Assembly (NCBI GenBank): GCA_027045875.1
Contig: JALUAG010000018.1
Coordinates: 21,165 to 85,164 of the forward strand
DNA: 64,000 nucleotides
From: Alphaproteobacteria bacterium
GTDB taxonomy: Bacteria; Pseudomonadota; Alphaproteobacteria; Geminicoccales; Geminicoccaceae
Direction of reading: 5' to 3'
The translations under genes and the position numbers were made by a program. Below the pieces are notes generated by a model. It did not search any database. It was not told the DNA's origin and was given only the letters and a program-made list of their open reading frames with translations. Below are positions 41,890-50,454 of the stretch, in pieces. The stretch's first letter is position 1; the number at the start of each line of letters is the position of its first letter.

Positions 41890-42651
41890 TCAGTAGGGCA
41901 GCAGAATGTCCAGCACCTGGGCGCCCCAGCGCGGCTGCTGGACGTCGGTGATCTGACCCCGGCCGCCGTAGGCGACCCGGAGCTCGGCGATCTTGTCGTG
42001 TCTGATGCTGTTGTCGGGACTGATGTCCTCGGGCCGCACCACGCCGGCCACGTAGACCTCGCGCACCTCGTAGTTGACCCGCACCTCCTGGCGTCCCTGG
42101 ACCACGAGATTGCCGTTGGGCAGCACCTGGACGATCACCGCCGCCATCTTCAGGTCGATGGTCTCCTCGCGGTCCACCTTGCCGACCCCCTTGTTGAGCA
42201 TGTCGCTCTTGGCGGCGACCAGCGAGGCGGGATCGAGGGGCTTGGCGTCGGAGCTCGGGAAGACCTTCTGCAGCTTGTTCTCGAAACCGAACAGATCGGT
42301 GAGGCCGAGGCTGTCGGTATTGGTGCGGCCCCGGCTGGTCTCGTTGTCGAGCTGCGCCTTGTCGGCGATCGACACCTCGATGGTCAGGATGTCCCCCACC
42401 CGGCGCGCCCGCTGGTCGCGGAAGAAACCGCGGGCACCGCTGCGCCAGAGGGAGTTGGCGCCGGCGGGACGGACGATCTCCGGCTGCGGCATGGGCATGG
42501 TCACGGGCTTCCAGCCCGGCGCCGCGGTCGGGTTCTCGATGGGACGCAGGGGGGGCGCCTTGCCCACCTGGGAAAGGCGGTCGATGGTGTTGCAGCCGGC
42601 GAGCAGCAGGACGGCGAACAGCGCCGTGAGGGGGAAGGGGCGGATGCTCAT
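41890..42651 (-). CDS. flgH: Flagellar L-ring protein FlgH
   Basis: 253 aa. A lipoprotein signal (ALFAVLLLAGC) precedes the FlgH domain: SLWRSGARGFFRDQRARRVGDILTIEVSIADKAQLDNETSRGR, GKVDREETIDLKMAAVIVQVLPNGNLVVQGRQEVRVNYEVREVYVAGVVRPEDI and the end IADVQQPRWG-like ITDVQQPRWGAQVLDILLPY. It assembles the L ring in the outer membrane around the flagellar rod. Its ATG overlaps flgA by 4 bp. It is the last gene of flgF-flgG-flgA-flgH; 238 bp separate it from the putA coding start region, of which 156 bp are intergenic. Confidence 0.97.
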   Translation of the reverse strand: MSIRPFPLTALFAVLLLAGCNTIDRLSQVGKAPPLRPIENPTAAPGWKPVTMPMPQPEIVRPAGANSLWRSGARGFFRDQRARRVGDILTIEVSIADKAQLDNETSRGRTNTDSLGLTDLFGFENKLQKVFPSSDAKPLDPASLVAAKSDMLNKGVGKVDREETIDLKMAAVIVQVLPNGNLVVQGRQEVRVNYEVREVYVAGVVRPEDISPDNSIRHDKIAELRVAYGGRGQITDVQQPRWGAQVLDILLPY

Positions 42652-43388
42652 CTCGCCTCCGAAGCGATGATGGTTGCGCGGCGGGGACCGGTGACCCGGC
42701 CCCGGAGCGGACGTTCGCTGTCCAGATTGACGAGCCGGATGATCTGTCCCTCGGCGCCGTCCTCGAGCGCCCGGCCGAGGGCGGTCAGTATCAGTCCCGG
42801 ACGGCTGAACACCAGGGTGACGACGTCGCCGCGGCGTACGAGGCGTGGCCACTGCACCTGCCCCCGGCGCACCGGCTGTCCCCGGCGCAGGGAGCGTCTG
42901 AGCTCGAGCCCGGTCAGATCCTCGACCAGCATCACCGTGTCCTCGCGCAGACGCGAGGCCGGCAGCCAGCTTTCCTCGAACATCTCGGCGGTGAGGACGG
43001 TGCCGCGGGCGAGGTTGCGCCGCGGTACCGGCACCGGGACGAGCTCCCGCGCCCTGCCGACCACCGTGATGCGGCTGCGGGCACCGCTTTCCAGCCGCGC
43101 CAGCAGGCGGGCCTCGAAACGGCCACTTCCGGGGTCCTGGCGCCAGTCGACGAGGGTGATGCGGGTGGGCTCGGTGGCGGCGTTCGCGAGCGGCAGCGCG
43201 GGCTGGAAGAGCTCGATGGCGAAGCGGGAGCCGGCGAACCTGCCCTCCAGCCGCGGTTCCACGAGCTCGAGCACGCGCGCACGATCGAGCGGCGCCCCGG
43301 GTGCGAGGGTCAGTTCGGTGGCCGCCGCCGGACGCAGGAGGGCCAGCGACAGCAGGAGAAGGGGGAGAAGAGCGCGGGCTGTTCTCAT
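42648..43388 (-). CDS. flgA: FlgA, P-ring assembly chaperone
   Basis: 246 aa. A signal peptide (MRTARALLPLLLLSLALLRPAAA) is followed by a weakly conserved middle part and a C-terminal SAF domain: VPRRNLARGTVLTAEMFEESWLPASRL, LTGLELRRSLRRGQPVRRGQVQWPRLVRRGDVVTLVF and GRALEDGAEGQIIRLVNLDSERPLRGRV. It escorts FlgI in the periplasm during P-ring formation. It lies 6 bp after flgG and is coupled to flgH; flgI itself is not in the window. Confidence 0.93.
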   Translation of the reverse strand: MRTARALLPLLLLSLALLRPAAATELTLAPGAPLDRARVLELVEPRLEGRFAGSRFAIELFQPALPLANAATEPTRITLVDWRQDPGSGRFEARLLARLESGARSRITVVGRARELVPVPVPRRNLARGTVLTAEMFEESWLPASRLREDTVMLVEDLTGLELRRSLRRGQPVRRGQVQWPRLVRRGDVVTLVFSRPGLILTALGRALEDGAEGQIIRLVNLDSERPLRGRVTGPRRATIIASEAR

Positions 43389-43394
43389 CGGCGA

Positions 43395-44180
43395 TCACCG
43401 CATTTGGGTCACGGTGCCGAGCATCTGGTCGGCGGCGGAGATGACCTTGGAGTTCATCTCGTAGGCCCGCTGGGCGGTGATCAGCGCCGTGATCTCCTGC
43501 ACCGGATTGACGTTGGAACTCTCGAGAAAGCCCTGCTGCAGGGTACCGAAACCGTCGCTGCCCGGCGTTCCCACCACCGCCGTGCCGCTGGCTTCCGTCT
43601 CCACCAGGAGATTGTTGCCGATGGCGCTGAGGCCGGCGGGATTGACGAAGGAGGCGAGATCGAGCTGGCCGAGATCGGCGAGTTCGATCTGGCCCTCGAT
43701 CTTGGCCGTGATCTGGCCCTCGGCGTTGATCGAAATGTCGATGGCGTCCTGCGGCACGGTGATGCCCGGGCTCACGGTGTAGCCGTCGGCGGTCACGATC
43801 AGGCCGTCGGGCGACAGCTGGAAGTTGCCGGATCGCGTATAGGCGGTCTCGCCGCTCGGCAGCTCGACGACGAAGAAGCCGTCGCCCTGGATGGCGAGAT
43901 CGAGCGTGTTCTCGGTGTTCACGAGGTTGCCCTGGCCGTGGACCCGGTAGACGGCCGCGGTCTTGACCCCGAGCCCCAGCTCCACGCCGGCCGGCACGAT
44001 GCTGCCGTCCTGCCCCGAGGCCGCACCGATGCGGCGCTGGCTCTGGTAGAGCAGGTCCTGGAACTCGGGCCGCCGGCGCTTGTAGCCGGTGGTGGTCATG
44101 TTGGCGATGTTGTTGGAAATGACCTCGACGTGGAGTTGCTGGGCCATCATGCCCGTGGCGGCGACACTCAATGCCCTCAT
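43395..44180 (-). CDS. flgG: Flagellar distal rod protein FlgG
   Basis: 261 aa, standard length. The rod-protein N-terminus MRALSVAATGMMAQQLHVEVISNNIANMTTTGYKRRRPEFQDLLYQ and C-terminus QGFLESSNVNPVQEITALITAQRAYEMNSKVISAADQMLGTVTQMR both form the coiled-coil D0 domain. The central LGLGVKTAAVYRVHGQGNLVNTENTLDLAIQGDGFF is diagnostic for FlgG. It forms the distal rod through the P and L rings. It sits 40 bp after flgF in the same operon. Confidence 0.97.
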   Translation of the reverse strand: MRALSVAATGMMAQQLHVEVISNNIANMTTTGYKRRRPEFQDLLYQSQRRIGAASGQDGSIVPAGVELGLGVKTAAVYRVHGQGNLVNTENTLDLAIQGDGFFVVELPSGETAYTRSGNFQLSPDGLIVTADGYTVSPGITVPQDAIDISINAEGQITAKIEGQIELADLGQLDLASFVNPAGLSAIGNNLLVETEASGTAVVGTPGSDGFGTLQQGFLESSNVNPVQEITALITAQRAYEMNSKVISAADQMLGTVTQMR

Positions 44181-44220
44181 GGCCTCGTTTCTCCTCCTGC
44201 GAGGGATGCGGCCGGACCGG

Positions 44221-44943
44221 TCATGCGGCCTGTCCGAGCACGCCCTGGACGGTGCGGCGTTCGAGTTCGTGGTGGATGTCGAGCATGCGCTGGGTGGCCT
44301 CGAAGGCGCGCACGGTCTCCATCATGCGGGTGATTTCGAGCACCGGCTCGACGTTGGATCCTTCGCGCACCCCCTGCTCCAGCCGCGCGTTCTCCACCGG
44401 CTGGGGCGCCTGGTCGGTGCGGTAGAGGCCGTCGCCCAGCCGTTCGAGCGCCTGGGGATCGGCGAAATCGACGACCTGGATGCGGGCGAAGGGGCCGCCG
44501 GCGGCCGACAGGGTGCCGTCGGCGGCGAGCGAGACCTCGCCGCCGTCCGGCGGTACGGCCACCGGCGATCCGTTCTCGTCGAGCAGCGGGTGGCCGGCGG
44601 CGGTGACGAGTTCCCCGGTGGGCGAGAGCTTGAACTGCCCGGCCCGGGTGTAGGCGGGACCGTTCGGGGTCCCGACGGTGAAGTAGCCGGGGCCGGAAAT
44701 GGCGAAGTCCAGGGGGTTGCCGGTGCTCTCGAGCGCCCCCTCGCGCAGGTCGCGGATCCGTCCCACGTCCTGGACGTAGGCCAGTCGCACGGCGCGACCG
44801 GCGGGCTGCCACACGGTCTCGAAGCGCAGCACCTCGGCCTTGAAGCCCGTGGTGTCCAGGTTGGCGATGTTGCCCGCGATCACGTCCAGCCGGTTCTGGA
44901 GCGCGATCTGACGGCTGAGACCGATGTATGCGGTGGTGTCCAT
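44221..44943 (-). CDS. flgF: Flagellar proximal rod protein FlgF
   Basis: 240 aa. It starts MDTTAYIGLSRQIALQNRLDVIAGNIANLDTTGFKAEVLRFE and ends LEQGVREGSNVEPVLEITRMMETVRAFEATQRMLDIHHELERRTVQGVLG, with NPLDFAISGPGYFTVGTPNGPAYTRAGQFKLSPTGELVT in the middle; this matches FlgF rather than FlgG. It forms the proximal rod. The ATG at 44943 follows CGGGAG. A sigma-54-like promoter sits 39 bp upstream, so flgFGAH is probably transcribed late, after the basal body begins to assemble, as in Caulobacter. Confidence 0.95.
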   Translation of the reverse strand: MDTTAYIGLSRQIALQNRLDVIAGNIANLDTTGFKAEVLRFETVWQPAGRAVRLAYVQDVGRIRDLREGALESTGNPLDFAISGPGYFTVGTPNGPAYTRAGQFKLSPTGELVTAAGHPLLDENGSPVAVPPDGGEVSLAADGTLSAAGGPFARIQVVDFADPQALERLGDGLYRTDQAPQPVENARLEQGVREGSNVEPVLEITRMMETVRAFEATQRMLDIHHELERRTVQGVLGQAA

Positions 44944-44981
44944 GCTCCCGCGTTCCCGTTGCTCGTCGGCGCTCATGGTTA

Positions 44982-44997
44982 AGCAAACGTCGGGCCA
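44982..44997 (-). promoter_or_regulatory. Sigma-54 (RpoN)-type promoter for flgF-flgG-flgA-flgH
   Basis: Read on the minus strand, TGGCCCGACGTTTGCT matches the -24/-12 consensus TGGCACG-N4-TTGCW with one mismatch and exact spacing between the GG and GC doublets. Transcription would begin about 12 bases further on, near 44971, and leave a leader of about 28 nt before the flgF ATG. RpoN control of rod genes is established in Caulobacter. Activator (FlbD/NtrC-type) sites were not identified. Confidence 0.75.
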
Positions 44998-45170
44998 GCC
45001 GCGCAGGGCCGCCACGAGGCGGGCGGTCGCCCGGCCACCGGGGAAGGGACTGCCGGTAGATTTTGCCGACCGGAAACGATCTTGCCTTGGCAACCACCTG
45101 TTAACCAACGGCCTTTATAACGAAGGCGGCAAGGGCCGGGCCACGGCGCCACGAGCTGCGGAGATCGAGC

Positions 45171-45770
45171 ATGGCGAAGGAAGTCACCAGCGACGAGCAG
45201 GAAACCGAGCAGGAGCCGGAAGCCAAGGGCGGCAAGCTCAAGCTGATCATCATCGCCGTCGTCGGCCTGCTCGTGCTGGGCGGCGGTGGCGGCGCCGCGG
45301 CCTACTTCCTCGGCCTGTTCGGCGGCTCGGCGGAGACCGCGAGCGCGGATGCCCAAGGCGGCGACGAGGCCGCGGCCGACGGAGAGAGCGAGCAGAAGGC
45401 GGAGGCGGCCGCCGGGAAGGAAGAGGGCGGCGAGGAGGGCGGGGACGACGCGGGCCCGGCGGTGGGTGCCGTCTTCGTGGATCTGCCGGACATCCTGGTC
45501 AATCTTCAATCGAGCGGAAAGCGGATGCGCTTTCTCAAGCTGCGGGTGGCGCTGGAGGTCGCCGACGAGGCCACCGCGGAGAACATCCGTGCCCTGACGC
45601 CGCGGGTGATGGACAGCTTCCAGCTCTATCTGCGGGCGCTGACGGTGGAGGAGGTGAAGGGCGCCGTCGGCCTCCAGCGCCTCAAAGAGGAACTGCTCGC
45701 GCGCGTCAACCGGGCGATCAAGCCGCTCGACGTCGAGGACGTCCTGTTCAAGGAAATGCTGGTCCAGTGA
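45171..45770 (+). CDS. fliL: Flagellar basal body-associated protein FliL
   Basis: 199 aa. A short charged N-terminus is followed by one membrane helix (about 24-47, LKLIIIAVVGLLVLGGGGGAAAYFLGLF), an acidic Glu/Ala-rich linker (50-95), and the periplasmic FliL domain: FVDLPDILVNLQSSGKRMRFLKLRVALEVADEATAENIRALTPRVMDSFQLYLRALTVEEVKG, ending VEDVLFKEMLVQ. FliL surrounds the stators and affects torque and secretion. It is the first gene of fliL-fliM-DUF6468-motE, divergent from flgF with a 227-bp shared regulatory gap; no clear promoter was found for this direction. Confidence 0.96.
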   Translation: MAKEVTSDEQETEQEPEAKGGKLKLIIIAVVGLLVLGGGGGAAAYFLGLFGGSAETASADAQGGDEAAADGESEQKAEAAAGKEEGGEEGGDDAGPAVGAVFVDLPDILVNLQSSGKRMRFLKLRVALEVADEATAENIRALTPRVMDSFQLYLRALTVEEVKGAVGLQRLKEELLARVNRAIKPLDVEDVLFKEMLVQ

Positions 45771-45828
45771 CCGGCCCGACGCCCCCGACCACGGCGTCGC
45801 GGCACGTGTCCATGGAGCATTGAGAGCG

Positions 45829-47001
45829 ATGGCCGATCCCGAGACGCCCGAACCCCGGGACCAGGAGGACCTGGCCGCCGACTGGGCGGCCATGGCCGGG
45901 GTCGAGGAGGAGGAAGGCGACGGGGAAGCCGGCGGCGATCCCGACGAGGCCCTCGCCTCCGACTGGGCGGAGGCGATGACCCAGGACGATCTCGCCACCG
46001 CCGCCGCCGAGCCCGACGGTTCGCCCACGGACAGCAGTGGTCGGGTCCTGAGCCAGGACGAGATCGATTCGCTGCTGGGTTTCGACGGCGGCGATCAGGA
46101 ACGGCCGCGGTCGGGCATCGATGCGCTCATCAACTCGAACGACATCACCTACGAGCGGCTGCCGATGCTCGAGGTGGTGTTCGACCGTCTCGAGCGCATC
46201 ATGACCACGAGCGTCCGCAACTTCACCTCCGAGAACGTGGACATCAACCTCGAGAACATCACCGCGCAGCGTTTCGGCGACTATCTCAATTCGGTGCCGC
46301 TGCCGGCCATGATCACCGTCTTCAAGGCCATCCAGTGGGACAACTACGGGCTGATCACCGCCGACAGCGCCCTCATCTACGCCATCGTCGATGTTCTCCT
46401 CGGCGGTCGCCGCGGCACCGCGCCCATGCGTATCGAGGGCCGGCCCTACACCACCATCGAACAGCGCCTGGTGGAGCGGCTGGTGCGGCTCATCCTGGCC
46501 GACCTCCACCAAGCCTTCGCCCCCATCGTCGAGGTGGACTTCCGTTTCGAGCGCATGGAAACCAATCCGCGCTTCGCGGCCATCGCCCGTCCCGGCAACG
46601 CCTGCGTCGTCTTCCGCATGCGCATCGATCTGGACGACCGCGGCGGCACCGTCGAGTTCCTGCTGCCCTACGCCACCCTCGAACCCGCCCGCGATCTTCT
46701 GCTGCAGATGTTCATGGGCGAGAAGTTCGGCCGCGATTCCATCTGGGAAGGCCATCTCTCCCGCGAGATCTGGCAGACCGACGTCGAGCTCGAGGCGGTG
46801 CTCGACGAATACACCATCATGCTCGGCGAAGTGATGCACCTCGAGGTCGGCGACGTGCTCCATCTCAACGCCCGCCCCGACAGCAGCATCGTCCTGCGCT
46901 GCGGCAACGTACCGCTGCTGCGCGCCCGGGTGGGCAAGGTGCGCAACCGCCTCGCGGTGCATGTGGAAGAACGCATCCGCAAAGAGACCACGGATGGCTG
47001 A
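45829..47001 (+). CDS. fliM: Flagellar motor switch protein FliM
   Basis: 390 aa, with an N-terminal extension of about 65 acidic residues before VLSQDEIDSLLGFD, the CheY-P-binding motif normally near the start. The extension holds a duplicated motif, LAADWAAMAG (about 13-22) and LASDWAEAMT (about 43-52). The rest is standard: ERLPMLEVVFDRLERIMTTSVRNFTSENVDI, LPAMITVFKAIQWDNYGLITADSALIYAIVDVLLGGR, RPYTTIEQRLVERLVRLILADL, and a SpoA domain ending VGKVRNRLAVHVEERI. It forms the middle of the C ring. The ATG at 45829 is used; the DUF6468 gene overlaps its end by 8 bp. Confidence 0.96.
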   Translation: MADPETPEPRDQEDLAADWAAMAGVEEEEGDGEAGGDPDEALASDWAEAMTQDDLATAAAEPDGSPTDSSGRVLSQDEIDSLLGFDGGDQERPRSGIDALINSNDITYERLPMLEVVFDRLERIMTTSVRNFTSENVDINLENITAQRFGDYLNSVPLPAMITVFKAIQWDNYGLITADSALIYAIVDVLLGGRRGTAPMRIEGRPYTTIEQRLVERLVRLILADLHQAFAPIVEVDFRFERMETNPRFAAIARPGNACVVFRMRIDLDDRGGTVEFLLPYATLEPARDLLLQMFMGEKFGRDSIWEGHLSREIWQTDVELEAVLDEYTIMLGEVMHLEVGDVLHLNARPDSSIVLRCGNVPLLRARVGKVRNRLAVHVEERIRKETTDG

Positions 47002-47488
47002 ACAGCTGACCCAACTCGCACTGGCCCTGCTGCTCGGCCTCAATGCCGTCTGGTGCGTACTGCTGCACCAGCGCCTGCGCCGGCTGCGCAGCGACGGGGC
47101 CAGCCTCGGCAAGTTCGTGGCCGAGATCGACGCCGTGATCGCCCGTGCCGAGGAGATCCTGCGCGGCCTCAGGAGCGAATGCGCCGCCATCGAAAGCCGC
47201 CTGCGCCGCCAGAGCGACAACGCGCGCCGGCGCGGCGACGAACTCAAGCGGGTGTGCGATCTGGCGGGCGAGCTGACACGACGCCTGCAGGCGGAAGCGC
47301 CGGCGGTGGAACGACCTCCGGCTCCCCCCGCTTCCCGGCGCCCGAGGGAGGACGAACCGATCGTTCGACGTCCGAACCCCCGGAGAGATACCCGAGGGAT
47401 GCCGGCGACCGAAGCAGCCGCAGCCGCGACGGCGGCGCCGGACGCGGACCGGGCCGAGCTGCTCCGCCTGCTCGAACGGCTGCGGTAG
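46994..47488 (+). CDS. DUF6468 flagellar-cluster protein
   Basis: 164 aa. One N-terminal membrane helix (LTQLALALLLGLNAVWCVLLHQRLRRLR) is followed by a coiled-coil-like stretch (SLGKFVAEIDAVIARAEEILRGLRSECAAIESRLRRQSDNARRRGDEL) and a Pro/Arg/Ala-rich tail. This matches DUF6468, found in Alphaproteobacteria between fliM and motE. The function is not established; a motor- or C-ring-associated membrane protein is likely from its fixed position. The ATG at 46994 lies within the fliM end, so translation is coupled. Confidence 0.85.
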   Translation: MAEQLTQLALALLLGLNAVWCVLLHQRLRRLRSDGASLGKFVAEIDAVIARAEEILRGLRSECAAIESRLRRQSDNARRRGDELKRVCDLAGELTRRLQAEAPAVERPPAPPASRRPREDEPIVRRPNPRRDTRGMPATEAAAAATAAPDADRAELLRLLERLR

Positions 47489-47501
47489 ACCGAAGGCGGC
47501 G

Positions 47502-48278
47502 ATGCGCGCCCCGTTTTCCGACACCTCCCTTGCCTCCCCCTGGCGCTGGGGCGCCGCCCTGCCGCCGGTGACCGCCTTCGCCTGCGGGCTGTTCCTCGCG
47601 GTCTGGGGTGTCGGTCTCCTCGGCGGGCTGCTCCAGCCGGCGCTTTCGGGCCTCTTCGCGGCCGGCCCCGGTGGGGGGACGCCCGCCGCGTCCTCCGCGT
47701 CCGCGGAGAATCCGGTTGTCGCAACGCCGCCTCCGGACCCGTTCGTCGCGAGCGGGCTCTTCACCCTCGAACCGGCAGCCGGTTCCGGAGAGGGCGAGGA
47801 TCACGCCGCGGACGGAACGGACGGCGGCGGTTCCGAATCGACGCTCTCCGGCCTCGTCGAGAAGCTGCCGGCCGAACTCGCCGACGTGGCCGCACGCCTC
47901 GCCGAGAAGGAGAAGCGACTGGTGATCCGCAGCAAGGAACTCGAGGTGGAACGGGAGGTGCTCACCAAGCTGCGCGACGATCTCGATGCGCAGATCGCCC
48001 GGCTTGAGGAGCTCAAGCAGGAGATCGCCGGACTGCTGGAACAGGTGAGCGCCGAGGAAGAGGCCCGCCTCGACAAGCTCGTTTCCATCTACGAGGCGAT
48101 GAAGGCGAAGCAGGCGGCGGCCATCTTCAATCGTCTCGAGCTCCCCGTGCTGCTCAAGGTGGCCCGCCGCATGCGGGAGACCAAGCTGGCGCCGATCCTG
48201 GCCCGCATGGATCCGGCCCGGGCCCGGCAGATCACCGCCGAGCTTTCCGCCGCCCCGGAGCTGCCGCGGCTCGATTGA
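47502..48278 (+). CDS. motE: MotE-family / MgtE N-domain-like flagellar protein
   Basis: 258 aa. A membrane helix (about 18-45) is followed by a periplasmic low-complexity stretch, a long coiled coil (about 115-190; RLAEKEKRLVIRSKELEVEREVLTKLRDDLDAQIARLEELKQEIAGLLEQV) and an MgtE-N-type helical domain (KLVSIYEAMKAKQAAAIFNRLELPVLLKVARRMRETKLAPILARMDPARARQITAEL). By comparison with Sinorhizobium MotE this is a periplasmic chaperone for motor proteins, although MotC is not nearby. It is the last gene of the fliL operon, converging on the hydratase gene (25 bp). Confidence 0.85.
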   Translation: MRAPFSDTSLASPWRWGAALPPVTAFACGLFLAVWGVGLLGGLLQPALSGLFAAGPGGGTPAASSASAENPVVATPPPDPFVASGLFTLEPAAGSGEGEDHAADGTDGGGSESTLSGLVEKLPAELADVAARLAEKEKRLVIRSKELEVEREVLTKLRDDLDAQIARLEELKQEIAGLLEQVSAEEEARLDKLVSIYEAMKAKQAAAIFNRLELPVLLKVARRMRETKLAPILARMDPARARQITAELSAAPELPRLD

Positions 48279-48303
48279 GCCGGCCCCTGCCCGCGGGAGG
48301 CGC

Positions 48304-49086
48304 TCAGACGAGCCGCAGCGCGACCTCGCCCAGACCGTCCACCGTGATCCGCACCTCGCACGGCCCGCCGAGCCACTGCACCGGCGTGATGGTGCCGAGG
48401 CTCACGAAGGTGCCCGCCAGGAGCCCGCGTCCGAGGGCGGCGCGACGGTCGGCCAGCCAGCGAAGGGCCTCGAGCGGATGCCCCATCAGGGCATCGCTCC
48501 GGGCCTCGGCCACGCATTGGCCGTCGATCCAGGTGCGCGCGATCAGCGCGGCGAGATCGAGCTCGCGCCAGTCGCTCCGCGGCTCCCCCAGCACCGATGC
48601 GGCGTTGAAGGCGTTGTCGGCGATCACGGTGGCGATGCCGGCGCGACGGAAGTCCTGGTAGCGGTCGTCGACGATCTCGATCGCCGCCATCGCCTCTCCG
48701 ACCGCCGCCGTCACCGTGGAGCGGTCGAAGGGCGCGTCCCCGGGCCGCAGATCGCGGTCCAGCCGCACGGCGATCTCGGTCTCGATCCCGGGCCGCAGGA
48801 AGTCGCCGAAGGAAAGGCGCGCCGGCGTCGGATGCACGGTCTGCGCGAACACCTCGCCGGCCACCGGCTCGCGTGCACCGATCAGCCGCCGCATGGCCTC
48901 GGTGGTGCCGCCGATCTTGTGGCCGACCACCGGACCGAGCCGGGCTTCGAGCCGCGCGTTGGCGAGCGCCTGCACCGCGTATCCGGCATCCTCGTCGCGG
49001 ATACCGTCGAGGCCCGCGAGCCTCTCCTTCGCGAGGCGGCAACGCACCACCTCGCCGGCCGCCCGTTCGATGATCTCCCGATCCAT
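48304..49086 (-). CDS. 2-keto-4-pentenoate hydratase family protein (FAH superfamily, MhpD-like)
   Basis: 260 aa. The fold signature VGHKIGGTTEAMRRLIGAREPVAGEVFA, the acidic metal site GIETEIAVRLDRDL and AAIEIVDDRYQDFR, and the C-terminal WLADRRAALGRGLLAGTFVSLGTITPVQWL match MhpD/2-hydroxypenta-2,4-dienoate hydratase and oxalocrotonate decarboxylase relatives. Such enzymes add water to 2-oxo-4-enoates in meta-cleavage pathways. No ring-cleavage dioxygenase is nearby, so the substrate is unclear. It is divergent from the M20 peptidase gene (72 bp). Confidence 0.88.
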   Translation of the reverse strand: MDREIIERAAGEVVRCRLAKERLAGLDGIRDEDAGYAVQALANARLEARLGPVVGHKIGGTTEAMRRLIGAREPVAGEVFAQTVHPTPARLSFGDFLRPGIETEIAVRLDRDLRPGDAPFDRSTVTAAVGEAMAAIEIVDDRYQDFRRAGIATVIADNAFNAASVLGEPRSDWRELDLAALIARTWIDGQCVAEARSDALMGHPLEALRWLADRRAALGRGLLAGTFVSLGTITPVQWLGGPCEVRITVDGLGEVALRLV

Positions 49087-49158
49087 GCACCCTCTCCCCC
49101 GTTTGACTCCGTCGCGATCCCACCTCTAGCCTTCGCACCGCCCGGGGAGAAGTACGCG

Positions 49159-50430
49159 ATGGACGAGCTGTTGGAGGCGGTGGAACGACGGCGCGAGGAG
49201 CTCGTCGCCCTGTGCCGTGAGCTCGTGCGCGTCCCCACCGTCAATCCGCCCGGCGCCCACTATCGCGACTGCGCGGAGCTCCTGGGCCGGTGGCTGCGAC
49301 CGCTCGGCTTCGAGACCCGCCTCCTGCGCGCCGAGGGCACGCCCGGCGACTGCGAGCGCTGGCCACGGATCAACCTCATTGCCCGTCGCGAGGGCGGCCG
49401 TCCCGGCCCCTGCGTGCATTTCAACGGCCATCTCGACGTGGTGCCGGCGGGCGAGGGCTGGACCGTCGATCCCTGGGCCGGCGAGCTGCGCGACGGCCGG
49501 ATCTACGGCCGCGGCAGCTGCGACATGAAGGGCGGCATCGCGGCGGCGGTGGTGGCCGTGGCGGCCCTTCTCGAAACCTGGCCCGACTTTCCCGGCGCGA
49601 TCGAGGTCTCGGGCACCGCCGACGAGGAATCGGGAGGCTTCGGCGGCGTCGCCTGGCTGGCCCGCCGGGGGTTCTTCTCCCGCCCGCGGGTGGATCACGT
49701 GATCATCCCCGAACCCCTCGACGTCGATCGCGTCTGCATCGGCCATCGCGGGCTGTGGTGGGCGGAGGTGGAGACCCGCGGACGCATCGCCCACGGCTCG
49801 ATGCCCTTCCTCGGCGACTGCGCCATCCGCCACATGGGCGCCTTCGTCGAGCGGCTGGAGCGGGAGCTCGTGCCCCGGCTGGCCGCCCGTCGCACCGCCA
49901 TGCCCGTGGTCCCCGAAGAGGCGCGCGCCTCGACCCTCAATCTCATCGCCGTTCACGGCGGCCAGCCCGAGGATCACGAAGGGCTGCCCAGCTCCTGCGT
50001 GGCCGACAGCTGCCGGCTGGTGATCGACCGGCGCTATCTGATCGAGGAGAACCCCGCCGAGGTGGAAGGGGAGATCCGCGCGATCCTCGAGCAGCTGGCG
50101 CGGGAGCGGCCCGGTTTTTCGTATCGGCTGAAGGAGCTGCAGGCGGTACGGCCGGTACTGACCGATCGCGATCAGCCGGTGCCGCGGGCGGTCGCCTCGG
50201 CGCTCAGGGAGGTGCTGGGGCGCGAGCCGGCCTTCGTCTGCTCGCCCGGCACCTACGACCAGAAGCACATCAGCCGCATCGGCGGGCTCGAGGACTGCGT
50301 CGCCTACGGCCCCGGCATCCTCGATCTCGCCCATCAGCCGGACGAGTTCGTGGCCGTCAAGGACATGGTGACGGCGGCCAAGGTGATGGCGCTCGCGACG
50401 CTGCGACTCCTGGGCGGACCGCCCGGCTGA
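49159..50430 (+). CDS. M20 family deacylase (ArgE/DapE-type)
   Basis: 423 aa. Zinc-peptidase motifs: HFNGHLDVVPAGEGW (first His and Asp), GRGSCDMKGGIAA (bridging Asp), SGTADEESGGFGG (Glu pair), IIPEP and a late SPGTYDQKHISRIG near the final His position. A lid/dimerisation domain lies between about 190 and 305. The family hydrolyses N-acyl groups from amino acids and includes ArgE, DapE and carboxypeptidase G; this member belongs to the long acetylornithine deacetylase/succinyl-diaminopimelate desuccinylase-like group, and substrate cannot be assigned. GGGGAGAAG precedes the ATG. Confidence 0.9.
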   Translation: MDELLEAVERRREELVALCRELVRVPTVNPPGAHYRDCAELLGRWLRPLGFETRLLRAEGTPGDCERWPRINLIARREGGRPGPCVHFNGHLDVVPAGEGWTVDPWAGELRDGRIYGRGSCDMKGGIAAAVVAVAALLETWPDFPGAIEVSGTADEESGGFGGVAWLARRGFFSRPRVDHVIIPEPLDVDRVCIGHRGLWWAEVETRGRIAHGSMPFLGDCAIRHMGAFVERLERELVPRLAARRTAMPVVPEEARASTLNLIAVHGGQPEDHEGLPSSCVADSCRLVIDRRYLIEENPAEVEGEIRAILEQLARERPGFSYRLKELQAVRPVLTDRDQPVPRAVASALREVLGREPAFVCSPGTYDQKHISRIGGLEDCVAYGPGILDLAHQPDEFVAVKDMVTAAKVMALATLRLLGGPPG

Positions 50431-50454
50431 ACCCGCCCGCGCGATTCCCGCGGA

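Noticed and set aside
45082..45121. A sigma-70 promoter before fliL (TTGCCT or TTGGCA with TATAAC).
   Set aside because: The spacings are 28 and 23 bp, too far for a standard promoter.
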